Part shown: positions 11,760-21,320 of the stretch, one piece after another | Numbering within the stretch: position 1 is the first letter of the stretch | Layout: each line of letters starts with the position of its first letter | Assembly: GCF_014764385.1 (NCBI RefSeq) | Contig: NZ_CP061714.1 | Span: 2,418,001 to 2,482,000, forward strand | Length of the DNA stretch: 64,000 bases | Direction of reading: 5' to 3' | From: Luteimonas sp. MC1825 | GTDB taxonomy: Bacteria; Pseudomonadota; Gammaproteobacteria; Xanthomonadales; Xanthomonadaceae | Position numbers and translations under genes: made by a program | The notes under the pieces: model-generated | What the model was told of the DNA's origin: nothing | Database searches by the model: none | Seen by the model: the letters and a program-made list of their open reading frames with translations, nothing else

Positions 11760-13775
11760 ATGCCGCCGGTGACTGCCTGGTTCGACAGCATCGTGACCTG
11801 GATCGGCGCCCACCCGGTGGCCGCGGGCTGGGTGATCTTCGCCATCGCGTTCTGCGACGCGGTGATCGTGCTGGGCGCCATCGTGCCGGCGCTGCCACTG
11901 ATGTTCGCGATCGGCGTGCTGATCGGCCTGGGCGAGATTTCCGGCCCCTACGCGGTGGCCTGCGCGGCCCTCGGCGCCTTCATCGGGGACGGCACCAGCT
12001 TCTGGATCGGACGCCGCTGGGGCCCACAGCTGCGCACGGTGTGGCCGTTCCGCAAGTACCCGCAGCTGCTCGACCGCGGCGAACAGCTGTTCCGGCGCAA
12101 TGCCATCAAGGCGATCTTCATCGCCCGCTACGTCGGCCCGGTGCGGCCGTTCGTGCCCGCCATCGCGGGCATGGCGCACATGGCCTTGCGGCGCTACATC
12201 CCGGCGAGCGCGATCGCCGCGGCCAGCTGGGCGCTGCTGTTCCTGATCCCGGGCTGGCTGCTGGGCGAGGCCTATGACGCCGTGGCCGCGGTGGCCGACC
12301 GCCTGGCGATCGTGATCGGCGCCCTGCTGGTGGCCATCGCCGCCGCCTGGGCGGGGGTGCTCTACACCTACCGCTGGTTTGCCCGGCATGCGGATTCGCT
12401 GCTGGCGCGCGCGCTGCGCTGGACCAGCGCGCACCCGCGGCTCGGGCGCTATGCCGTGGCACTGATCTCGCCGCAGCGACCGGAGTCCGCATCGCTCGCG
12501 CTGCTCGCCGCCTGCCTGCTGGCGATCGGCGTGGCCTGGTTCGCGCTGCTGGCCACGATGCTGGCGCGCGGCGGCCCCTTGTTGCTCGACCTGCGCGTGC
12601 ATGACGCGATGTACGCGCTGCGCAATCCGCTGGCCGACCGGCTCATGGCCGGGCTGGCGTCGATCGGCGATCCGTCGGTGCTGGCGTGGCCGGTGGCGCT
12701 GGTGACGCTGTGGCTGCTGTGGCGGCGGCGCTGGATGGCCGCCACCCACTGGATGGCGGCGCTGGCCTTCGGCCTGGCCCTGACCGCGGCGCTGGAGGCG
12801 GCGATCGACATGCCGCGCCCGCCGACCGCGCTCAGCGGCTTCGGGTTTCCCTCGGTGGGCCTGACCATGGTCACCATCACCTTCGGATTCTTCGCGGTGC
12901 TGATCGCGCGCGAGCTGCCCGGGCGGCAGCGGGTGTGGCCGTACCTGGTCTCCGGCGCGGTGGTCGCGGTCCTTGGCTTCGCGCGCCTGTACCTCGGTGC
13001 GCACTGGCTGACCGACCTGGTCGGCGGGATGCTGCTGGGCATCATGTGGCTGCTGGTGCTGGGCATCGCCTATCGGCGCCACGTGGCGCGGTCGTTCTGG
13101 ATGCGTCCGCTGGCGGCCCTGTTCTACGGCGCGTTCATGGTGGCGGCGCTGTGGCACGCGCCGCGCGCGGTCGACCCGCTGCTCGCCAAGTTCGCACCGC
13201 TGCAGGCGCCAGCCACGCTCGATGCCGCGGCATGGTGGCAGGACGACTGGGCCACGTTGCCGTCGCAACGCAAGGAACGCGACGCCAGTCTTCGCTGGCC
13301 GCTGGACGTGCAGCTGGCCGGGCCGCTGGCCCCGGTGGCGGCACGCCTGCGCGCGCGCGGCTGGGTGGTGCAGGAGCAGGCCGACTGGAAGGACACCCTG
13401 CGCCTGCTCGACGACGACACCGCGCCACACGCACAGAAGGTGCTGCCGGCCACCTACGACGCGCTCGCCGAATCGCTGCTGATGCGGCGCAGGGTCGGCC
13501 CCGACCGCCTGCAGGTGCTGCGCCTGTGGCGCGCGCCGCGGCAGCTCGTGGATGGCACCCCGCTCTGGATCGGCACCACGCAGACGCTGGCCTACGTGCG
13601 GCCGTTCGACCTGTTCGGGCTGTGGCTGCCCGAGGCGTACGACGGCGTGGCCTACCAGCGCGTGCGCGACGACCTGGCCGGCTTCGACATGCGCGAGGCC
13701 GACCGGGCAGAGTCCCAGCAGCCGGTGCTCCGGCTGCGCAGCATGCCCGGCGCCGCCGCGACGGAACCGCGCTAG
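11760..13775 (+). CDS. DedA-PAP2-LssY membrane phosphatase fusion
   Basis: A 671-residue inner-membrane protein with three parts. Residues 1-200 are a DedA (SNARE-associated) domain with GDGTSFWIGRRWG and the re-entrant FIARYVGPVRPFVPAIAGM block. Residues about 250-440 are a PAP2 phosphatase core: IDMPRPP (near 350), GFPSVGLTM and ARLYLGAHWLTDLVGG (near 407). Residues about 490-660 are an LssY C-terminal domain. DedA and PAP2 proteins handle undecaprenyl or phospholipid phosphates, so lipid-carrier recycling is likely. The PAP2 motifs deviate from the KxxxxxxRP and PSGH consensus, so activity is uncertain. The stop overlaps the convergent Lon-like gene by 4 bases. Confidence 0.88.
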   Translation: MPPVTAWFDSIVTWIGAHPVAAGWVIFAIAFCDAVIVLGAIVPALPLMFAIGVLIGLGEISGPYAVACAALGAFIGDGTSFWIGRRWGPQLRTVWPFRKYPQLLDRGEQLFRRNAIKAIFIARYVGPVRPFVPAIAGMAHMALRRYIPASAIAAASWALLFLIPGWLLGEAYDAVAAVADRLAIVIGALLVAIAAAWAGVLYTYRWFARHADSLLARALRWTSAHPRLGRYAVALISPQRPESASLALLAACLLAIGVAWFALLATMLARGGPLLLDLRVHDAMYALRNPLADRLMAGLASIGDPSVLAWPVALVTLWLLWRRRWMAATHWMAALAFGLALTAALEAAIDMPRPPTALSGFGFPSVGLTMVTITFGFFAVLIARELPGRQRVWPYLVSGAVVAVLGFARLYLGAHWLTDLVGGMLLGIMWLLVLGIAYRRHVARSFWMRPLAALFYGAFMVAALWHAPRAVDPLLAKFAPLQAPATLDAAAWWQDDWATLPSQRKERDASLRWPLDVQLAGPLAPVAARLRARGWVVQEQADWKDTLRLLDDDTAPHAQKVLPATYDALAESLLMRRRVGPDRLQVLRLWRAPRQLVDGTPLWIGTTQTLAYVRPFDLFGLWLPEAYDGVAYQRVRDDLAGFDMREADRAESQQPVLRLRSMPGAAATEPR

Positions 13776-14347
13776 CCGATCACCGCCAGCAGCGCGTCGA
13801 GTCGCGCATGCGGGTCGTCGAGTTGCAGCAGCGCCAGGCGCTGCACTTCGTCCATCGGCAACATCTCGGCCAGGCGCCAGCCAACCCACGCCGCATCGTC
13901 GAAGCGCGCGTTGCCGGGCGCCGGATTGCCCACCTTGTCGACGATCCGCTCGATCAGCGTCGCCAGCAGCGCGTGTTCGGGACGAAGCCGCGGGGACACT
14001 TGCGCATCGGCAAGCCATTCAACGTCGGCGACCACCAGGCCGTTGTCGCGCACATGGCTGCGCGCCACGCGAAAGCGGCGCGCGCCACGGACGGAGAGGG
14101 TCAACAGGCCGTCGTCACCGGTGCCGAAATCCTCGATCCGTGCCTCGGTGCCATGGGTGGCGGGCGTGGCCGGAGCGCCCGCTTCGCCGCCCGCCATGAC
14201 CAGGCAGATGCCGAAGCCCTCGCCGCTGCGCCCGCAATCGCGGACCAGGTCGAGGTAGCGCGCCTCGAAGATGCGCAGCCCGAGCGCGGCGCCCGGAACC
14301 AGCACCGCCTGCAGCGGAAACAAGGGAAGCACGTGCAAGCCGTCCAT
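13772..14347 (-). CDS. LON peptidase substrate-binding domain protein
   Basis: A 191-residue protein made only of the N-terminal substrate-binding domain of Lon protease. LPLFPLQAVLVPGAALGLRIFEARYLDLV is the typical opening, followed by GFGICLV, GTEARIEDF and LLTLSVRGARRFRV. No ATPase or protease part is present. Stand-alone forms are common in proteobacteria and their role is unknown. It lies 43 bases after mpl on the same strand and converges with the DedA-PAP2 gene, overlapping it by 4 bases. Confidence 0.9.
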   Translation of the reverse strand: MDGLHVLPLFPLQAVLVPGAALGLRIFEARYLDLVRDCGRSGEGFGICLVMAGGEAGAPATPATHGTEARIEDFGTGDDGLLTLSVRGARRFRVARSHVRDNGLVVADVEWLADAQVSPRLRPEHALLATLIERIVDKVGNPAPGNARFDDAAWVGWRLAEMLPMDEVQRLALLQLDDPHARLDALLAVIG

Positions 14348-14390
14348 GGGGCAAGTCTAACCGCCGCCGCGTGCATGCCGCGCACGACGC

Positions 14391-15803
14391 TCAGCGCGCG
14401 CGGAGCACGTCGAGGAAGCGCCGCGGCGCGGCGTCGAATCCGCCGTTGGACATGAACACCAGGTGGTCACCCGGGTGCGCCAGCGAGGCGAGGCATGACA
14501 GCAAGGCATCGGCATCGGCCACCGCGTGTCCTTTGCCGCGCAGCGCCGCGACCACCGCGCCGGCATCCCAGGCAAGCTCGGGCCGGTGCAGGAACACCAC
14601 GACGTCGGCCTGGTCCAGCGACGGCGCCAGGGCCGCGGCGTGCGCGCCCAGCCGCATCGAATTGCTGCGCGGCTCCAGGGCGACCACGATCCGCCCGCCG
14701 CCGACGCGCGCGCGCAGGCCGGCCAGGGTGGTGGCGATGGCCGTGGGGTGGTGCGCGAAGTCGTCGTACACACTCACGCCGCCGGCCTCGCCCAGCAGCT
14801 CCATGCGCCGCTTCACGCTGCGGAACGCCGCAAGCGACGGCAGCACGCCGGCCACGTCCACGCCCACCGCATCGCAGCAGGCCAGCGCGGCCAGCGCGTT
14901 CATCACGTTGTGGCGGCCGAGCAGCGGCCAGTGCACTTCGCCGACCTCGAGCCCCTGGTGCACGACCGCGAACGCGCTGCCGTCGGCGGCGATCAGCCGC
15001 GCGCTCCAGTCGAACGGCGCGCCATCCACCGCGGCCGCCGGGTCCAGCCCGAAGCGCACCACCGGCGTCCAGCAGCCCATCGCCAGCACTTCGGCCAGGC
15101 GCGCGTCCTCGCCGTTGACCACCAGCCGCCCGCCCCCCGGCACGGTGCGCACCAGGTGGTGGAACTGGCGCTGGATGGCGGCCACGTCGGGGAAGATGTC
15201 GGCGTGGTCGAACTCGAGGTTGTTGAGGATCGCCACCCGCGGGCGGTAGTGCACGAACTTCGAGCGCTTGTCGAAGAACGCGGTGTCGTATTCGTCGGCC
15301 TCGACCACGAACAGCGGGCGCTCCCCCGTAGCTGCGGCATCCGCCCCGGCGCCACCAAGCCGCGCCGACACCCCGAAATCCTCGGCCACGCCGCCGATCA
15401 GGAACCCCGGCGCGCGGCCCGCCGCTTCCAGCAGGTGCGCCAGGATCGTGGTGGTGGTGGTCTTGCCGTGGGTGCCCGCGACCGCAAGCGTGTCGCGGCC
15501 CGGCAGCACGTTCTCGCGCAGCCATTCGGCGCCGGACGTGTACGACAGCCCGGCGTCGAGGACATGCTCGACCGCCGGATTGCCGCGCGACAGGGCGTTG
15601 CCGATCACCACCTGGTCGCAGCCGGCGGAGATGTTGGCCGGTGCATAGCCCTGGCTGAGCGCGATGCCGAGCTGCTCCAGCTGGGTGGACATGGGCGGAT
15701 ACACCGCCTGGTCGCTGCCCTCCACCTCATGGCCCAGTTCGCGCGCCAACGCAGCCACGCCGCCCATGAAGGTGCCGGCGATGCCGAGGATATGCAGCTT
15801 CAC
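14391..15803 (-). CDS. mpl: UDP-N-acetylmuramate:tripeptide ligase (murein recycling)
   Basis: A 470-residue cytoplasmic Mur ligase that re-attaches the recycled tripeptide L-Ala-D-Glu-meso-DAP to UDP-MurNAc. The N-terminus KLHILGIAGTFMGGVAALARELGH is typical of Mpl rather than MurC. The ATP site GTHGKTTTTT, the EADEYDTAFFDKRSKF block and VYDDFAHHPTAI are intact. It starts at GTG 15803, 5 bases after the adk stop, without a strong ribosome site, so translation is probably coupled to adk. Its presence implies DAP-type murein recycling. Confidence 0.95.
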   Translation of the reverse strand: MKLHILGIAGTFMGGVAALARELGHEVEGSDQAVYPPMSTQLEQLGIALSQGYAPANISAGCDQVVIGNALSRGNPAVEHVLDAGLSYTSGAEWLRENVLPGRDTLAVAGTHGKTTTTTILAHLLEAAGRAPGFLIGGVAEDFGVSARLGGAGADAAATGERPLFVVEADEYDTAFFDKRSKFVHYRPRVAILNNLEFDHADIFPDVAAIQRQFHHLVRTVPGGGRLVVNGEDARLAEVLAMGCWTPVVRFGLDPAAAVDGAPFDWSARLIAADGSAFAVVHQGLEVGEVHWPLLGRHNVMNALAALACCDAVGVDVAGVLPSLAAFRSVKRRMELLGEAGGVSVYDDFAHHPTAIATTLAGLRARVGGGRIVVALEPRSNSMRLGAHAAALAPSLDQADVVVFLHRPELAWDAGAVVAALRGKGHAVADADALLSCLASLAHPGDHLVFMSNGGFDAAPRRFLDVLRAR

Positions 15804-15808
15804 GTGGC

Positions 15809-16387
15809 TCAGCCGACCGGATGCGACGGCGCGATCGCCTCGAGGATGCGGTTGAAGACCTCGTCCAGGCCGCCCACGCCGTCGACCACGGTGAGCTTGC
15901 CGTGCTGGCGGTAGAACCCGATCACCGGCGCGGTCTGCTGGTCGTACACCGTCAGGCGCTTGCGCACCGACTCCGGGTTGTCGTCGGAACGGCCTTCGGC
16001 CTGGGCACGGCCGGCAAGGCGTTCGATCAGCAGTTCGTTGTCGACCTCGAGCTGCACGGCCGCGTCCATCGGCTGGCCCATGCGGACCAGCAGCGCGTCG
16101 AGGGCCGCGGCCTGCGCCAGGTTGCGCGGGTAACCGTCGAGGATGAAGCCGTGATGGGTGTCGGCCCGTGAGAAGCGGTCCTCGAGCATGCCCAGCAGGA
16201 TTTCGTCGGACACCAGATCCCCGCGCGCCATGACCTCCTTGGCCTGCATGCCCAACGGGCTGCCCGCGGCCACTTCGGCCCGCAGCAGGTCGCCGGTGGA
16301 AATGTGGGGGACCTGCAGGTGGTCCTTCAGGCGCGCGGCCTGCGTCCCTTTGCCGGAACCCGGCGCACCAAGAAGTACCAGTCGCAT
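15809..16387 (-). CDS. adk: adenylate kinase (short-lid form)
   Basis: Interconverts ATP and AMP with two ADP. A 192-residue protein with the P-loop GAPGSGKGTQ (residues 7-16), the NMP-binding ISTGDLLR block and GFILDGYPRN. The lid is the short type (GRAQAEGRSDDNPESVRKRL), lacking the extended lid and zinc cysteines of longer kinases, as in Xanthomonas. GGAG lies six bases before ATG 16387. It heads a probable operon with mpl and is divergent from pfp, with 124 bases between. Confidence 0.97.
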   Translation of the reverse strand: MRLVLLGAPGSGKGTQAARLKDHLQVPHISTGDLLRAEVAAGSPLGMQAKEVMARGDLVSDEILLGMLEDRFSRADTHHGFILDGYPRNLAQAAALDALLVRMGQPMDAAVQLEVDNELLIERLAGRAQAEGRSDDNPESVRKRLTVYDQQTAPVIGFYRQHGKLTVVDGVGGLDEVFNRILEAIAPSHPVG

Positions 16388-16511
16388 CGATTGCTCCATG
16401 AACGTACAGGGCGTGCACCGGGCGCGGCGTAGAATCCGGCAGCCGCGGCGACGACCGCGCCAGCTTACCGTATCCGGGCCCGGCGCCCGAACCCCCAGAA
16501 CGGAATCCACG

Positions 16512-17768
16512 ATGTCCAAAGGTACCCTGCTCTACGCACAGTCCGGTGGCGTGACCGCCGTCATCAACGCCACCGCCTCCGCGGTGATCACCGAGGCCCG
16601 GGCACGCAAGGTGCGCGTGCTGGCCGCCCGCAACGGCATCCTCGGCGCCCTGCGCGAGGAGCTGATCGACACCGCGAAGGAGCCGGCGGCCGCAATCCGC
16701 GCCCTGGGGCATACCCCGGGCGGTGCCTTCGGCTCTTGCCGCTACAAGCTGAAATCGCTCGACGCCGACCGCGCCAAGTACGAGCGCCTGCTCGACGTGC
16801 TGCGCGCCCACGACGTGCGCTGGTTCCTCTACAACGGCGGCAACGATTCCGCCGACACCGCCAACAAGGTCTCTCAGCTGGCCCGCGAGTTCGACTATCC
16901 GCTGACCTGCATCGGCGTGCCCAAGACCGTAGACAACGACCTGGTGGTGACCGACTGCTGCCCCGGGTTCGGCTCGGCGGCGAAATACACCGCGGTCTCG
17001 GTGCGCGAGGCGGCGCTGGACGTGGCGGCGATGGCCGACACCTCCACCAAGGTGTTCGTGTACGAGGCCATGGGGCGCCACGCCGGCTGGCTGGCGGCCG
17101 CCGCGGGCCTCGCCGGCAATGGTCCCGACGAGGCACCGCACCTGATCCTGTTCCCGGAGCGCCCGTACGACGAGGCCGATTTCCTGGCCCGCGTGCAGAA
17201 GGTGGTCGACCGCGTCGGCCATTGCGTGGTGGTGGCCAGTGAAGGCATCCGCACCGCCGACGGCAGTTTCGTCGCCGACGCCGGCGGCGGCAAGGATTCC
17301 TTCGGCCACACCCAGCTCGGCGGCGTGGCCTCGTACCTGGCGGGCCGGGTCAAGGACAGCCTGGGACTCAAGGTGCACTGGACCCTGCCCGACTACCTGC
17401 AGCGCTCCGCGCGCCACATCGCCTCGAAGACCGACCTCGACCAGGCCCTGGCCGTCGGCAAGGCGGCGGTGCGCTACGCCCTGGAAGGCCGCAACGCGAC
17501 CATGCCGGCGATCATCCGCACATCCGACGCGCCCTATCGCTGGAAGATCGAGCCCGCGCCCCTGGACCGCATCGCCAACCGCGAGAAGACCATGCCCAAG
17601 GGCTTCATCCGCCGCGACGGCCACGGCATCACCGCCGCCGCGCGCGCCTACCTGGAGCCACTGATCCGTGGCGAGGCGTATCCGCCGTACGGGCGCGACG
17701 GCATTCCGAAGTACGTGACGCTGAAGAACGTGGCGGTGGCGAAGAAGCTGGCGGCCTGGGAGGGCTGA
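16512..17768 (+). CDS. pfp: pyrophosphate-dependent 6-phosphofructokinase
   Basis: Phosphorylates fructose 6-phosphate with PPi, reversibly, in glycolysis and gluconeogenesis. The 418-residue protein has YAQSGGVTAVINATA at the N-terminus, YNGGNDSADTA (Asp in place of the glycine of ATP enzymes) and GVPKTVDNDL, where lysine replaces the ATP-type glycine. Both changes are the established marks of PPi use. YEAMGRHAGWLAAAAGLA is the substrate block. It lies near hppA (18501) and ppa (23108), which also act on PPi. GGA lies eight bases before the ATG. Confidence 0.93.
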   Translation: MSKGTLLYAQSGGVTAVINATASAVITEARARKVRVLAARNGILGALREELIDTAKEPAAAIRALGHTPGGAFGSCRYKLKSLDADRAKYERLLDVLRAHDVRWFLYNGGNDSADTANKVSQLAREFDYPLTCIGVPKTVDNDLVVTDCCPGFGSAAKYTAVSVREAALDVAAMADTSTKVFVYEAMGRHAGWLAAAAGLAGNGPDEAPHLILFPERPYDEADFLARVQKVVDRVGHCVVVASEGIRTADGSFVADAGGGKDSFGHTQLGGVASYLAGRVKDSLGLKVHWTLPDYLQRSARHIASKTDLDQALAVGKAAVRYALEGRNATMPAIIRTSDAPYRWKIEPAPLDRIANREKTMPKGFIRRDGHGITAAARAYLEPLIRGEAYPPYGRDGIPKYVTLKNVAVAKKLAAWEG

Positions 17769-17781
17769 GCGCCCGCCAGGA

Positions 17782-18318
17782 TCAGCCGCCGCAGGCCTTG
17801 CCTTCCACCGACATCGCGGCGGCGAACATCGGCACCGCCGCGATCCTGCCAGCGGCGGCGGCCTGCTTCGATTCTTCAAGGTAGATCCGCGACTGGCCCT
17901 GGCCGTCGAGCTTCTGCGTCTGGTCGACCGGCTTGCGCCACACGCGCACCACCGCCTGTTGCGTGGGGCAGGCGGAACTGGCGACCCGGATCAGGTCGTT
18001 GAACTTCCAGCCGGTGGCCACCGAGGGTTTCGCCTTCCCGGCGTCGACGAAGCGCGCGCGTGGCTGGCAGTTGGCGCTGGTGCGCACCACGGCAAAGCGG
18101 TAGGGCTTGGCGGCGTCGCCAGTGAACACGCCTTCGATGCGCGCGCAGGCTTCCGGGATCTGGCGCAGCGTGTGCGCCGCGCCGATCGCCTGCGGCGCAA
18201 TCGCACCGCGGGTGATTTCGGGCAGCGGGTCGGCGGCCCGTGAGGGCGCGGCGGACACGGCCGCCGGGACGGCGACAACGGCGGCACCTGCGAGCAGCAC
18301 GGTCAAGGCGATGCGCAT
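17782..18318 (-). CDS. exported protein of unknown function
   Basis: A 178-residue protein with a signal peptide (MRIALTVLLAGAAVVAVPAAVSAAP) probably cut near residue 24. The rest is soluble, with three cysteines (EACARIEG, SANCQPRA, SACPTQQAV) and a terminal KACGG, so disulphides in the periplasm are plausible. I do not recognise the family. It converges with pfp (13 bases between stops) and is divergent from hppA; the 182-base gap upstream probably holds both promoters. Confidence 0.75.
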   Translation of the reverse strand: MRIALTVLLAGAAVVAVPAAVSAAPSRAADPLPEITRGAIAPQAIGAAHTLRQIPEACARIEGVFTGDAAKPYRFAVVRTSANCQPRARFVDAGKAKPSVATGWKFNDLIRVASSACPTQQAVVRVWRKPVDQTQKLDGQGQSRIYLEESKQAAAAGRIAAVPMFAAAMSVEGKACGG

Positions 18319-18500
18319 GGCGCACTCCGATGGAACGGGGGAACGCAGGCTGGCACGCGGCGGCTGAATCGATCCTCCACGCCGATCCAGCGGCCGCACA
18401 GCCGGCCCACATGCCGCGCTGCGGCGCGGCAATACGCGGTGATGACCCTGTGCCATAGTCGGGCGGTTGCGTTTCGCGACCACACCCTGGGGAGGGTTTC

Positions 18501-20531
<2,031 letters not shown>

Positions 20532-20553
20532 GGACGGCGGGCGAAACCACGAA

Positions 20554-20582
20554 AAAAGCGGCCTCCGGGCCGCTTTTTTTTT
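20554..20582. terminator. intrinsic terminator after hppA
   Basis: An AAAGCGGCC stem pairs with GGCCGCTTT around a TCCG loop (20557-20575), flanked by A-run and T-run. It can stop transcription on the plus strand after hppA and, through the A-tract, also from the convergent gene at 20627. Confidence 0.9.
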
Positions 20583-20626
20583 GGCTCTGAGTGCGCGCGC
20601 CCGGCGCAGTGGCCCGGGCCAGCGCG

Positions 20627-21268
20627 TCAGCCGGCCTCGAACGTCCCCGTCGCGGGATCGAACCACGGCGTACACAGCATCTGCTGCGTTTGGGCCATGT
20701 CGAACGACGCGGTCCACACGGCGACATCGCCTGCGGAGTCGGCAGCTTCGAAGGCCGCGTCATCGAACGGCTCCACGCCCAGGCACCAGCGCACGCGCGC
20801 GCCCGCGCTGCCCAGTGACAGGTCGAAGGCAAATGCGCCGTCCCGGCTGTCCCCAGCGGCAAGCTTCGACGCCAGGGGCACCGGGGGCACCGTGGGCGAC
20901 GGGCTGGGCAGGGCGCGTGCCGCGTGCAACAGGACCAGTCCGTCTTCGCCATGCTCGAAGCGCGGGGCGGGGATGTCGCCCGCCACCAGCTTCTTCGTCA
21001 TCACAGCGTGCCGGTCACCGCGATCGAACACCGCAAGCGCGTCCTGCCCGGTGTTGCTGACGCGATAGCGCACGGCCAGTGCGTCGCCTTCCGGATCGAA
21101 GGCAACCTCCAGGCGCGCCCCTTCCCCTTCAACAACGGTACGCGCGACGTGGTCTTCCTCATGCATCTGCCTGGGCTCCGTTTTCTCCTGGGCGCCCACG
21201 GCATGCGGAGCGAAGAGGACTGTGCACAAGACCGCGGCAGCGGCTCGCGGGGTGGCGCTCATCACCAT
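20627..21268 (-). CDS. exported protein of unknown function
   Basis: A 213-residue protein with a signal peptide (MVMSATPRAAAAVLCTVLFAPHAVGAQ) probably cut after AVGA. ATG 21262 is an alternative start. The mature part looks like a beta-rich domain (LEVAFDPEGDALAVRYRVSNTG, DALAVFDRG) of the kind seen in periplasmic immunoglobulin-like folds, but I cannot name the family. It follows the RTX-M91 gene by 52 bases on the same strand, so cotranscription is possible; whether it is a partner of that protein is unknown. Confidence 0.7.
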   Translation of the reverse strand: MVMSATPRAAAAVLCTVLFAPHAVGAQEKTEPRQMHEEDHVARTVVEGEGARLEVAFDPEGDALAVRYRVSNTGQDALAVFDRGDRHAVMTKKLVAGDIPAPRFEHGEDGLVLLHAARALPSPSPTVPPVPLASKLAAGDSRDGAFAFDLSLGSAGARVRWCLGVEPFDDAAFEAADSAGDVAVWTASFDMAQTQQMLCTPWFDPATGTFEAG

Positions 21269-21320
21269 GCTGGATCACCTGTGACCATGCGGAGGAGAGA
21301 GGATGGACCCTGGAGCGCAC

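Noticed and set aside
14391..17879. 1,162-residue minus-strand frame
   Set aside because: Only the last 470 residues are mpl. The upstream part runs antisense through adk's frame and pfp, which are clear genes in other frames.
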